From: Maricaulis sp965242785
Lineage (GTDB): Bacteria; Pseudomonadota; Alphaproteobacteria; Caulobacterales; Maricaulaceae
Reading direction: 5' to 3'
Assembly (NCBI GenBank): GCA_965242785.1
Contig: CBDETA010000004.1
Location: 930,001-994,000 of the forward strand
Length of the DNA: 64,000 nt
Each line of letters opens with the position of its first letter. Position 1 is the stretch's first letter. Below are positions 44,805 to 52,986 of the stretch, one piece after another. The notes under the pieces are model-generated. The model was given only the letters and a program-made list of their open reading frames with translations, ran no database searches and was not told the origin of the DNA. Position numbers and translations under genes: made by a program.

Positions 44805-47570
44805 TTAACGCCGCCAGCTGACACCGAGGAGGTAGGTCGCACCATAGGTCTGGTAGTCCTTCACCTGGCGCGGATCGTCATTGAGGAAGGTGACGAATTC
44901 CTCGTCGGTCAGGTTGTTGCCCTGAAGGTAGACCGAGAAGCCGTCAAAGCGACCGCCGACAAATTCCCAGCCGATCTGGGCATCGACGACGCTTTCAGCC
45001 TCGACGCTGCGGAAATCGCGGTTGGCACCGAAGCCGGTGACCTCGCCGAGGAATTCGGAGCGCCAGCGGTTCGACACGCGGGCCGAGAAGCCATTGTCGT
45101 TCTCATAGTAGAGCGTGATGTTGCCAACGCGCTCGGACAGGCCCGGAATGGCGATCGGTCCGGCATTGGGATCCGGCTGGACCTCGCTGTCCGTATAGGA
45201 ATAGCTGGCCATGACGCCAAAGCCTTCCAGCCACGGGGCGATGACATCACCCGGAATATTGGTGGCCAGCTCGATACCCTGGATGTAGCCGCCTTCGGTG
45301 TTGACCGGCTCGTACAGGATGCCGGTGCCGATCTGCGGATTGGCGGCCAGGAAGCTGCTGCCGAAGATCGCCGTGGCGGCGTCGGTCATGTCGATCTCGC
45401 GGGCCGAGGACCCGAAGACGTAGTCGCTGAGTTCCTTGTGGAACAGGGCTGCGGAGAAGTAGCCGCCGCCGTCCGCGAAATAGCGCTCTAACGAGATGTC
45501 AAAGCTGTCCGCGATATAGGGGCGCAGGACCGGCGAGCCACCCGACACCGTCAGGCAGGACTGGCCGCCGGCGAGGTCGTAATTGGCGGCGTCGAAGGTC
45601 GGCGTGCCGCCGGCACCGCCATTGGTGGTGCAGACATTGTTGTTGATGCCGATCTCCTGCGAAGCCCGCAACTCGTCCATGCGCGGACGGGCCAGGGTGC
45701 GGGCAGCGCCGAGACGGATGAAGGTGTTCTCGGCGATCTCGAAGGAGAAGTTCGCGCTCGGCAGGACCTCGGTGTACTCGTCACCTTCGGTGAAGGAGAG
45801 GATGGCACCCTGGCCGGCCCGCGGACCGGTGGATTCCTGCTCGGTATTGACGATCTGGACGCCGAAATTACCGCGCACCGGCGTGTCGCCCAGCATCGAG
45901 TCGACGTTGAACTGGACATAGCCCATGAGCTGTTGCTCGGTGACACCCCAGGTCTTGGTCAGAACGTCCGCATTGGTGTTCGGACGCAGGCTGTAGACGC
46001 CGGCATTGAGCATGGCGAGCGGGTCATAGGAGACCATGCCGGCAATGCCCAGGAAGTCGAGCGCCGTCGGGGCCAGCAGCAGGTTGGACGGGATCGGCGT
46101 GGTGTTGGACGCACCGCCATTGGCGAGGTCGATGAAGTCCTCTTCGGAGGTCTTGTTCTTCTCGCGGTCGGTGAAATAGATGCCGCCCTCGATCGAGCTG
46201 ATCCAGCCTTGCGAGAATTCACGCTCGGCAGACAGGCGCAGCGCGGTCAGCTCGTCCGTGGTGGACGGGCGTTTGATGAAGCCGGCCTGGCCCCAGCCTT
46301 GCGGGTCGGTCAGCAGCATCAGGCTGGGATCGGCATAATTCAGCGAGGAATTGAAGACGAAACCGCCTTCGCCCAGCGAGAAGCCGAGATTGTCCGACGC
46401 GCCATTGCCGAAACCGGAACCGGTTCCGGTATAGGTCTCCAGGTCGACGTCACTGCGGTCGACCGAGGAGAAGGACAGGTCTGCTTCGAGCAGCCAGTCA
46501 TCATTGGGACGGAATTGCTGGTTGATGCCGAAGGCGAAGACATCGGCTTCGCGGGCGCGGGTGTCATTGCGAACAACGCCCTGGACGCCGTTGAACTGGC
46601 CCTGGGTCACCAGACCGTTTTCAACAGTGTAGCCCGGCTGCAGGGACGCGCCGGACCATTGCAGCGGCAATTCGATGCCGCGCAGGATGCCATTGTCCTC
46701 GAACTGGGAATAGAAGGCATCGATCGTGGTGTGCCACTGGGAATTCGGCTCGAGCTCCAGCGTGCCGACGAAGGCCGTGCGCTCCAGCGTGCGGCTTTCG
46801 ACATAGGGCTTGGCGCCGCCGATGACGAGCTCACCGGCACCGACCGTCGGATAGCCCCAGGCATCCCAGCGCTCGCCCTGGGTCGGGGAGGACTGGGAAG
46901 CAAAACCCAGCGCCAGGCCGACCGTGTCATTGGCGAACTGGTCGACATAGAAGCCGGTGATGCGGTGACCGCTGTCGTCGGAACCGGCATTGAGGGCACC
47001 GTACTCGTTCCACTCATAGCGAGCGGACAGGGAGACGGTCTGTTCATTCTGCTCGAGCGGGCGGATGGTGCGCAGGTCGGCGGTGCCGGCCAGGCCCTGG
47101 CCCACGAGCTGGGCGTCGGGCGTCTTGTAGACGACGACGGAGCTGAGGAGTTCGGACGGGTACTGGTCAAATTCAACGCCGCGATTGTCGCCGGCGGTGA
47201 CCTGTTCGCGGCCGTTCAGCAGCGCGGTGGTGAAGTCCGGGCCGAGGCCGCGGACGGAAATGACCTGGGCGCGACCGCGCAGGCGCTGGGCCGCCAGACC
47301 CGGCAGGCGGGCGAGCGATTCAGCGATCGAGTTGTCCGGCAGGCGGCCGATGTCTTCGGCCGAGATGGCTTCGACGATCGAGGTCGATGCGCGTTTGACT
47401 TCAATGGCCGTCTCGACGGCGGCGCGGAAACCCCGGACCGTGATGACTTCCGCGTCATCGCCGGTGGCATCCTGGGCGGCGGCCTGACCCGACAGGGCCA
47501 TGGCCAGGGTCATGGTGGATGCCGCCGTCGACAGCAGCCAGCCACGACGCGTGTTCGTGTGGTGTTTCAT
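44805..47570 (-). CDS. TonB-dependent outer-membrane receptor, probably for maltodextrins
   Basis: A 921-residue receptor. The ATG at 47570 follows GAGGAAGTCA; an open frame to 47609 adds residues without signal-peptide character. The signal peptide ends near GQAAAQ, then comes a TonB-box-like EVITVRGFR, a plug (about 45-190: ESLARLPGLAAQ, ISVRGLGPDFTTALLNGR) and a barrel ending in GVSWRR. It is of the same Xanthomonas/Caulobacter class as the receptor at 7085. Its neighbours (alpha-glucosidase, LacI regulator, symporter, amylases) suggest import of maltodextrins, as for Caulobacter MalA. Weak operator-like sites lie at 47653-47669 and 47619-47635. Confidence 0.95.
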   Translation of the reverse strand: MKHHTNTRRGWLLSTAASTMTLAMALSGQAAAQDATGDDAEVITVRGFRAAVETAIEVKRASTSIVEAISAEDIGRLPDNSIAESLARLPGLAAQRLRGRAQVISVRGLGPDFTTALLNGREQVTAGDNRGVEFDQYPSELLSSVVVYKTPDAQLVGQGLAGTADLRTIRPLEQNEQTVSLSARYEWNEYGALNAGSDDSGHRITGFYVDQFANDTVGLALGFASQSSPTQGERWDAWGYPTVGAGELVIGGAKPYVESRTLERTAFVGTLELEPNSQWHTTIDAFYSQFEDNGILRGIELPLQWSGASLQPGYTVENGLVTQGQFNGVQGVVRNDTRAREADVFAFGINQQFRPNDDWLLEADLSFSSVDRSDVDLETYTGTGSGFGNGASDNLGFSLGEGGFVFNSSLNYADPSLMLLTDPQGWGQAGFIKRPSTTDELTALRLSAEREFSQGWISSIEGGIYFTDREKNKTSEEDFIDLANGGASNTTPIPSNLLLAPTALDFLGIAGMVSYDPLAMLNAGVYSLRPNTNADVLTKTWGVTEQQLMGYVQFNVDSMLGDTPVRGNFGVQIVNTEQESTGPRAGQGAILSFTEGDEYTEVLPSANFSFEIAENTFIRLGAARTLARPRMDELRASQEIGINNNVCTTNGGAGGTPTFDAANYDLAGGQSCLTVSGGSPVLRPYIADSFDISLERYFADGGGYFSAALFHKELSDYVFGSSAREIDMTDAATAIFGSSFLAANPQIGTGILYEPVNTEGGYIQGIELATNIPGDVIAPWLEGFGVMASYSYTDSEVQPDPNAGPIAIPGLSERVGNITLYYENDNGFSARVSNRWRSEFLGEVTGFGANRDFRSVEAESVVDAQIGWEFVGGRFDGFSVYLQGNNLTDEEFVTFLNDDPRQVKDYQTYGATYLLGVSWRR

Positions 47571-47869
47571 TGACTTCCTCCCTCCGGGCAAGCGGTCTTC
47601 CGCCTTCACCCTTCGATTTGCAAATTAGTGAAAATAGATTTTCGCTGCAACCGGCAAAATTGCGAAAACTTCATGTGGCGGTTACCTGATGCTGGAATGT
47701 AACACTGCCTGTGCAGGCCGCATTGCAATGCTATTGTGGTCAATGTGTCTATCATTGCGAATTGACAAGCGCCGACACGTCCTGCAAATTTTTGCAAACA
47801 ATACGAGAGATAAAAACCGCAAGCATTTGCGAAACCTCGTATAATCCTATCGGGCCCAGGGAGGACTTC
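47571..47869. promoter_or_regulatory. Divergent promoter region with several operator-like sites
   Basis: This AT-rich 299-bp gap separates the receptor and the alpha-glucosidase. It holds one good operator match at 47783-47799 and two weaker ones, 47653-47669 (GGCAAAATTGCGAAAAC) and 47619-47635 (TGCAAATTAGTGAAAAT). A further half-site ATTTGCGAAAC lies near 47825. The spacing suggests that both directions are controlled by the same LacI-family repressor. Confidence 0.6.
47783..47799. promoter_or_regulatory. Putative MalR-like operator before the alpha-glucosidase
   Basis: TGCAAATTTTTGCAAAC, the reverse complement of the consensus GTTTGCNNAAATTTGCA with all defined positions matched. The core TGCAAATTTTTGCA is nearly palindromic. 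It ends 70 bp before the GTG start. Confidence 0.62.
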
Positions 47870-49501
47870 GTGGCTCTGACAGCGCAGACGCATGGCGAGA
47901 CCGCAGCGGCGCGGGAGGCGGATTGGTGGCGCGGGGCGGTGATCTACCAGATCTATCCGCGCAGCTTTTTTGACTCCAATGGCGACGGGATCGGTGACCT
48001 GCCGGGCATCACGGCCAAGCTGGACTATGTCGCCTCGCTGGGGGTGGATGCGATCTGGTTGTCGCCCTTCTTCACGTCGCCGATGCGCGATTTCGGCTAT
48101 GACGTGGCGGACTATCGCGATGTCGACCCGATCTTCGGCACGCTGGCCGATTTCGACGTGCTGATGGAAAAGGCCCATGGTCTGGGCCTGAAAGTGCTGA
48201 TCGACCAGGTCTATGCCCACACGTCCGACGCTCATGACTGGTTCCGCCAGAGCCGCGAGAGCCGCACGGGCGCGTTCGCGGATTGGTATGTCTGGGCGGA
48301 TGCGAAGGCCGACGGCTCGCCGCCCAACAACTGGCAGTCCGTGTTCGGGGGTCCGGCGTGGACGTGGGATGCGCGGCGCGGCCAGTACTACATGCACAAT
48401 TTCCTGCCCGAGCAGCCGCAGCTGAATGTGCACAATCCGGCGGTTCAGGAGGCGATCCTGGATACGGTGCGCTTCTGGTTCGACCGCGGGGTCGACGGGA
48501 TGCGGCTGGATGCCGTGAACTTCATGATGCACGACCCGTCGCTGCGCGATAACCCGCCGGTAAAGCCCGGCGCCGGCAAGCGCACGCGGCCGTTCGACTT
48601 CCAGCACCACTATTACAACCAGTCGCATGCCGACATTCCGGCCTTCCTGGCCCGGGTGCGGGCGCTGACCGATGACTATGAAGGCCGCTTCCTGGTCGCC
48701 GAGGTCGGGGGTGAGCAGGCGCAGGACGAGATGAAGCTGTATACCCAGCCGCCCTCGCACCTGCATTCCGCCTATGGCTTCCTCTATCTCTATGCCGATG
48801 CGCTGGGCGAGGCGCTGGTGCGTGAGGCGGTGTCGATGTGGCCGGATGACGAGACCACCGGCTGGCCATCCTGGACCTTCTCCAACCATGACGCGCCGCG
48901 GGCGGTGTCGCGCTGGGCCGCCGAGGAGATGCGCAAGCCCTTCTCGGACATGGCGCTTTTGCTGCTGGTGACGATGCGCGGCAATGTCATCCTGTATCAG
49001 GGTGAGGAGTTGGGCCTGCCCCAGGCGCAGGTACCCTTCGAGCGTCTGCAGGACCCCGAGGCGATCGCCAACTGGCCGCAGACGCTGGGCCGTGACGGCG
49101 CGCGCACCCCGATCCCCTGGCGGGAAGCGGCGGCGCATGCCGGTTTCTCGACGGCCGAACCCTGGTTGCCGGTCGACGAGCGGCACCACGCTCTGGCGGT
49201 CGATGCCCAGGACGGGGACCCCGCGTCAACGCTGAGTCATGCGCGACGCCTGCTGAAGCTGCGCGACACCTGGCCGGTGCTGCGTTCGGGCGATATGCGG
49301 GTGATGGATCCAGGCGTGGAGGGCGTGCTGGCCTTCCAGCGCGGCGACGGGCCGGAGGCCCTGTTGTGCGTGTTCAATCTGACGGCCGAACCGGTCCGCT
49401 GGGCGCTTCCGGCAGGCTGGGTCATGATTGAATGCATCAATGGTCCGCTTGAGAATGGAAACCTGCCGGCCTATGCCGGCGTGATGGCGCGGCGCGGCTG
49501 A
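47870..49501 (+). CDS. Cytoplasmic GH13 alpha-glucosidase
   Basis: A 543-residue GH13 enzyme without signal peptide. The GTG at 47870, 6 bp after AGGGAGGA, was chosen; the frame to 47711 runs through the promoter region. Motifs in order: WWRGAVIYQIYPRSF, GDLPGI, VLIDQVYAHTS, GVDGMRLDAVNFM (nucleophile Asp), FLVAEVGG (acid/base Glu) and FSNHDAPR. This is the oligo-1,6-/alpha-glucosidase subgroup that hydrolyses maltose and short maltodextrins after uptake. It is divergent from the TonB receptor and convergent with the LacI gene, 7 bp away. It is probably regulated through the operator at 47783-47799. Confidence 0.94.
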   Translation: MALTAQTHGETAAAREADWWRGAVIYQIYPRSFFDSNGDGIGDLPGITAKLDYVASLGVDAIWLSPFFTSPMRDFGYDVADYRDVDPIFGTLADFDVLMEKAHGLGLKVLIDQVYAHTSDAHDWFRQSRESRTGAFADWYVWADAKADGSPPNNWQSVFGGPAWTWDARRGQYYMHNFLPEQPQLNVHNPAVQEAILDTVRFWFDRGVDGMRLDAVNFMMHDPSLRDNPPVKPGAGKRTRPFDFQHHYYNQSHADIPAFLARVRALTDDYEGRFLVAEVGGEQAQDEMKLYTQPPSHLHSAYGFLYLYADALGEALVREAVSMWPDDETTGWPSWTFSNHDAPRAVSRWAAEEMRKPFSDMALLLLVTMRGNVILYQGEELGLPQAQVPFERLQDPEAIANWPQTLGRDGARTPIPWREAAAHAGFSTAEPWLPVDERHHALAVDAQDGDPASTLSHARRLLKLRDTWPVLRSGDMRVMDPGVEGVLAFQRGDGPEALLCVFNLTAEPVRWALPAGWVMIECINGPLENGNLPAYAGVMARRG

Positions 49502-49508
49502 GCCCGTC

Positions 49509-50522
49509 TCAGCCGCCGCAGCTTTCCCGCACGATGAGGTCGGTTGCCAGGCGTTCCGAGCGGCGTGCCTGCGGACCGCGGAAATCCAGCAGTTTGGACA
49601 GCATCAACCGGCCGGCCGAAACCATGTCCTGATCGATCGTGGTCAGGGACGGGTTGGAGTAGCGCGAGAAGGAGATGTTGTCGTAGCCGACCACGGCGAC
49701 ATCCTTGGGCACGGTCAGACCGTCATGCTGCAGGGCCCGGATCGCGCCCAGGGCGAGCACGTCACTGGCGGCGAACAGGCCGTCGAAGGCGACACCGTTC
49801 TTGATCAGGGCGTCGGTCGCGGCTTCGGCGGATTCGATGTCGAAATGGGTCGGGATTACCAGGTCCTCGTCGACCTCGATGCCTTCTGCTTCCAGGGCGT
49901 CGCGATAGCCGCGATAGCGTTGCATCACCTCCGGTGCCTCGGACTGGCCCAGGAAAACGATCTTCTTGCGGCCCAGCCGGGCCAGATGGCGGGTGGCGCG
50001 TTCACCGCCGCGCACATTGTCGGATCCGATCGAGCAATAGCGCTGTTCCGGCAGTTCGGCGCCCCAGACAACAAAGCGCTTTTCGGTCTCGGCCAGCTTG
50101 TTGAAATCTCCGTGCAGCGTGCTCTGGCCGACAAAGATCACGCCCTCGGAACGGTGCGCGGTGACGGCCATCTGAAGGTCCTCGAAGGAGGAGGGGGCCA
50201 CGTGCGAAATGTGGACATCGCAATCGCGCTCCCGCGCGGCATCACCGACACCGGCCAGGAGTTCGAAGAAGAAGGGGTCTGACAGGCGCGCACCGCGGCC
50301 CTGCGGTTTGGGCACCACGACGGAGATGGTTGCCTTGGCGCCGATCGGGCCGGCGGGCATGTGGCGGCGGAAGGGGTAGTCCATTTCGCGCGCCAGCTTC
50401 CAGATCGCCTGCTTGGTCCGCATGTTGACGGACGGGCTGTCATTCAGCGCACGCGAGGCGGTCGACACGGAAACGCCGGCCTGTTTGGCAAGATCTTCCA
50501 GTCGGGTCGTTTTCTTGGCCAC
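49509..50522 (-). CDS. LacI-family regulator of the maltodextrin locus
   Basis: A 337-residue regulator that starts with GTG. The helix-turn-helix (RLEDLAKQAGVSVSTASRAL) is at about 7-26, the hinge region ends near 60, and the effector domain shows FFFELLAGVGDAARE, GVIFVGQST, IGSDNVRGG, GRKKIVFLG, LFAASDVLALGA and VAVVGYDNI. It is divergent from the SLC45-like symporter and convergent with the alpha-glucosidase. The operator-like site at 50641-50657 lies in its own promoter region, so autoregulation is likely. Maltose or a maltodextrin is the probable inducer; this is inferred from the neighbours. Confidence 0.93.
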   Translation of the reverse strand: MAKKTTRLEDLAKQAGVSVSTASRALNDSPSVNMRTKQAIWKLAREMDYPFRRHMPAGPIGAKATISVVVPKPQGRGARLSDPFFFELLAGVGDAARERDCDVHISHVAPSSFEDLQMAVTAHRSEGVIFVGQSTLHGDFNKLAETEKRFVVWGAELPEQRYCSIGSDNVRGGERATRHLARLGRKKIVFLGQSEAPEVMQRYRGYRDALEAEGIEVDEDLVIPTHFDIESAEAATDALIKNGVAFDGLFAASDVLALGAIRALQHDGLTVPKDVAVVGYDNISFSRYSNPSLTTIDQDMVSAGRLMLSKLLDFRGPQARRSERLATDLIVRESCGG

Positions 50523-50832
50523 CGCTACGGATTTCCCCTATAAATTGAGACGTTAGGAATGCCCGCGGCACACCCGCTTGGCAAGATGGCTGCGCGCGAC
50601 CCCAAGGCCTGGCGCAATGGTGAGCTCCGATCCTGACAAGTTTTGCATAAATTTGAAAGTCGTTTCGCAAACGCGGCGCTCTGGCCCACGACGTGTCAGG
50701 GTAAAGTGGTTCTCCCAGCTATAACGGGAACAACAGAGATGTCTGGTATTTCCGTTCGGCCCGTCATGAAAGCTCGACAGGCGGCCAGACTTGGACCAGT
50801 ATCTGAAAAAAATTGAAAACGGGGAGAGGGGC
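50523..50832. other. 310-bp divergent intergenic region (regulator / symporter)
   Basis: No gene was found. It contains the operator-like site at 50641-50657, a nearby TTTCGCAAACGCGG (about 50663-50676) that looks like a second half-site, and an A-rich stretch just before the symporter's GGGGAGAGGGG ribosome-binding site. Promoters for both directions are expected here. Confidence 0.6.
50641..50657. promoter_or_regulatory. Putative MalR-like operator between regulator and symporter
   Basis: TTTTGCATAAATTTGAA matches 13 of the 15 defined positions of GTTTGCNNAAATTTGCA. It is 119 bp upstream of the regulator start and 176 bp from the symporter start. Confidence 0.5.
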
Positions 50833-52356
50833 ATGCAAAAGCCTGCGCTGGGTTTCTGGCAGATCTGGAACATTTCCTTTGGGTTCTTCGGCATCCAGAT
50901 GGCGTTCGCGCTGCAGGGGGCCAATGTCAGCCGCATTTTCCAGACGCTGGGGGCGGATGTCTCCAACCTGGCGATCTACTGGCTGGCCGGGCCTGTCACC
51001 GGTCTTCTGGTTCAGCCGCTGATCGGCCATTTCTCCGACCGGACCTGGGGACCGATGGGTCGACGCCGGCCGTATTTCCTGGCCGGTGCTGTCCTGTCCA
51101 CGCTCGCCCTCTTCATCATGCCGAACTCGCCCTATCTGTGGTTCGGCGTGGTCATGCTGTGGGTGTTGGATGCGTCCGTGAATATCTCGATGGAGCCCTT
51201 CCGGGCCTTCGTCGGCGACATGCTGCCCAGCCGCCAGCGCACGCACGGCTTTGCCATGCAGACGATCTTCATCGGCGCGGGCGCGCTTCTGGCCTCGGCG
51301 ATGCCGGCCCTGCTGACGGACGTCTTCGGTGTGGCGACCACGGCGGCGGCGGGGGTGATCCCGGACTCGGTGAAATATTCCTTCTATATCGGCGGCGTGG
51401 CCCTGTTCCTGGCGGTGGGCTGGACCATCCTGTTTTCCAAGGAATACGCCCCGGCCCAGATGGCCCAGTTCAAGGAGCCGCCCGGCGTCTTTCGCGAGGG
51501 CGCGGAACGGGAGGTCATCAAGCCGCGTTCGGTGACCTATTTCCTCGCCAATGGCGCCAGCCTGATAATGGTGGCCGCGCTCGGCTCCTTTGCGATCTTC
51601 CGTTTCGACATGGCGCAGGAGCTCTATGTGCTGACGGCCACGGCCGGCGGCCTGGGCGTGTTCTTCCTGCTGCACGCGGCGCTGAAGGCGCGCGGCTCGA
51701 CCGGCACGATCATCTCGCACATCATCGGCGACCTGGTCGCCATGCCCAAGGTGATGCGCCGCCTGGCCGTGGTGCAGTTCTTCTCCTGGTTTGCCCTCTT
51801 CATCATGTGGGTCTATGCGACCCCGGCCATCACCGCGCACCATTACGGCAGCACGGATACGACATCGCTGGCCTATAATGAGGGGGCCAACTGGGTCGGC
51901 TGGCTGTTTGCCACCTATAACGGCGTATCGGCACTGTGGGCGATCGCGCTGGTGGTCATCTCGGCGAAGATCAATCGCCGGGTGGCGCACGGCATCAGCC
52001 TTGCCGCGGGTGCGCTCGGCTTTGCCTCTTTCTACTTCATCACCGACCCGCAGCTGCTGCTGGTTTCGATGGTGGGTATCGGCATGGCCTGGGGTTCGAT
52101 CCTGACCATGCCCTACGCCATCCTGTCGGATGCCCTGCCGGCCAAGAAGATGGGCATCTATATGGGTATCTTCAATTTCTTCATCGTGCTGCCGCAAATG
52201 GTTGTGGCCGGGGTGATGGGCCCGATCCTGACCAGCTTCCTGGGCGGTCAGGCGATCCTGACCTTCTTCATCGCAGCCGGCTCCTGGACGCTCGCGGTGT
52301 TGAGCCTGTTCCTGGTCCCCGGACGCGGCGAGATCATTCCGGCGGAGGTGGAATAG
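50833..52356 (+). CDS. SLC45/GPH-type sugar:proton symporter, probably for maltose
   Basis: A 507-residue inner-membrane protein with about 12 hydrophobic segments. The segment SDRTWGPMGRRRP between the second and third segments is the signature of sucrose/maltose symporters of the SLC45-like branch of the major facilitator superfamily. The ATG at 50833 follows GGGGAGAGGGG; the frame to 50791 lacks one. It would import maltose or maltodextrins from periplasm to cytoplasm, where the GH13 alpha-glucosidase acts. It is divergent from the LacI gene and has a strong terminator 28 bp downstream. Confidence 0.92.
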   Translation: MQKPALGFWQIWNISFGFFGIQMAFALQGANVSRIFQTLGADVSNLAIYWLAGPVTGLLVQPLIGHFSDRTWGPMGRRRPYFLAGAVLSTLALFIMPNSPYLWFGVVMLWVLDASVNISMEPFRAFVGDMLPSRQRTHGFAMQTIFIGAGALLASAMPALLTDVFGVATTAAAGVIPDSVKYSFYIGGVALFLAVGWTILFSKEYAPAQMAQFKEPPGVFREGAEREVIKPRSVTYFLANGASLIMVAALGSFAIFRFDMAQELYVLTATAGGLGVFFLLHAALKARGSTGTIISHIIGDLVAMPKVMRRLAVVQFFSWFALFIMWVYATPAITAHHYGSTDTTSLAYNEGANWVGWLFATYNGVSALWAIALVVISAKINRRVAHGISLAAGALGFASFYFITDPQLLLVSMVGIGMAWGSILTMPYAILSDALPAKKMGIYMGIFNFFIVLPQMVVAGVMGPILTSFLGGQAILTFFIAAGSWTLAVLSLFLVPGRGEIIPAEVE

Positions 52357-52384
52357 ACCTCGGCAGGAAGGGTTCAGACAGAGG

Positions 52385-52411
52385 CGCCGGCGGGCATCCC
52401 GCCGGCGTTTT
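52385..52411 (+). terminator. Rho-independent terminator after the symporter
   Basis: A perfect 10-bp stem (CGCCGGCGGG with its complement), a 3-nt loop and TTTT. Confidence 0.9.
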
Positions 52412-52529
52412 AATGTCCGGGGTGGGCGAGGAGAGTTATTGTCGCTGCAGGCGATGAAGCGAAGCGCGGCCAACTTGCTGATTTTGCGAAGCTCTCCTGA
52501 GACACGAGCCATTCTGGGCTGTTCGCACT

Positions 52530-52563
52530 GTCCCTTATACGCCTTATAAGGCGTATAAGGGAC
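52530..52563. repeat. Perfect 34-bp palindrome
   Basis: Both 17-bp halves, starting GTCCCTTATACGCC, are exact reverse complements with no spacer. It is AT-richer than its surroundings and does not end in a T-run, so it is not a standard terminator. It could bind a dimeric protein or form a cruciform. Confidence 0.9.
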
Positions 52564-52697
52564 GTATCCTCGCATGGGGCGGAGTTGACCGAGTGGGACA
52601 ATCCGGCGAGGGCCGTCGGGCTGGCGTGCGGGGAGCTTGAGGTGCTGAGGACGGGCCAGAATTGGAGGTGAGATGCGCGCTGCGCGGCAGGAGGGCC

Positions 52698-52821
52698 TTG
52701 ATCTCTTGCCGGGATTTCGCCTCAGGGGGTCAGCCGGGTCAAGGGCGCCGGGGGCGCCGCTACGCGGTTGCACCCTTGACCCGGTTGGACCCCTGAGGCC
52801 CGCTGGCTGACAAGGGATCAA
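52698..52821. repeat. Long imperfect inverted repeat
   Basis: The inner arms (52719-52745 and about 52771-52799) share CCTCAGGGG and CCGGGTCAAGGG with few mismatches. The outer arms share TTGATC-x-CTTG at the two ends. The loop is about 25 bp. No transposase lies between the arms. Confidence 0.65.
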
Positions 52822-52928
52822 TGGCGCGGTGCGCGTGCCTTGCGGCCCGTGGCCGCCTGCCGAACGCGGTGTCTTGTCCTGGTTGGGGATTTTGTCAGCG
52901 CGGCGTTGCCGCGCGCCCCCCACCCTGG

Positions 52929-52952
52929 CCCTCTCCCCGGTGGGGGAGAGGG
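52929..52952. repeat. Compact GC palindrome, REP-like
   Basis: CCCTCTCCCC and its complement form a perfect 10-bp stem with a 4-nt loop. Similar in style to the hairpins at 43059-43079. It may end the leftward amylase transcript. Confidence 0.6.
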
Positions 52953-52986
52953 GGCGCCTTCAGCCTCCAGCCTTCAGCGCCTTGCG

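Larger units (their letters stand above)
52412..52986. other. 575-bp gene-free region rich in palindromes
   Basis: No convincing gene on either strand. It holds a perfect 34-bp palindrome (52530-52563), a ~124-bp imperfect inverted repeat (52698-52821) and a compact GC palindrome (52929-52952). The first half is less GC-rich than the surrounding genes. It may be the remains of a mobile or repeat element, or a set of structural sites. Confidence 0.6.

Noticed and set aside
52410..52601. 63-codon leftward frame after the symporter
   Set aside because: It crosses the terminator and the 34-bp palindrome and has no ribosome-binding site or recognisable motif.
50764..52923. 719-codon leftward frame over the symporter gene
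   Set aside because: The plus-strand frame is a clear multi-pass transporter; the antisense frame is His/Arg/Asp-rich with no recognisable fold, typical for high-GC shadows.
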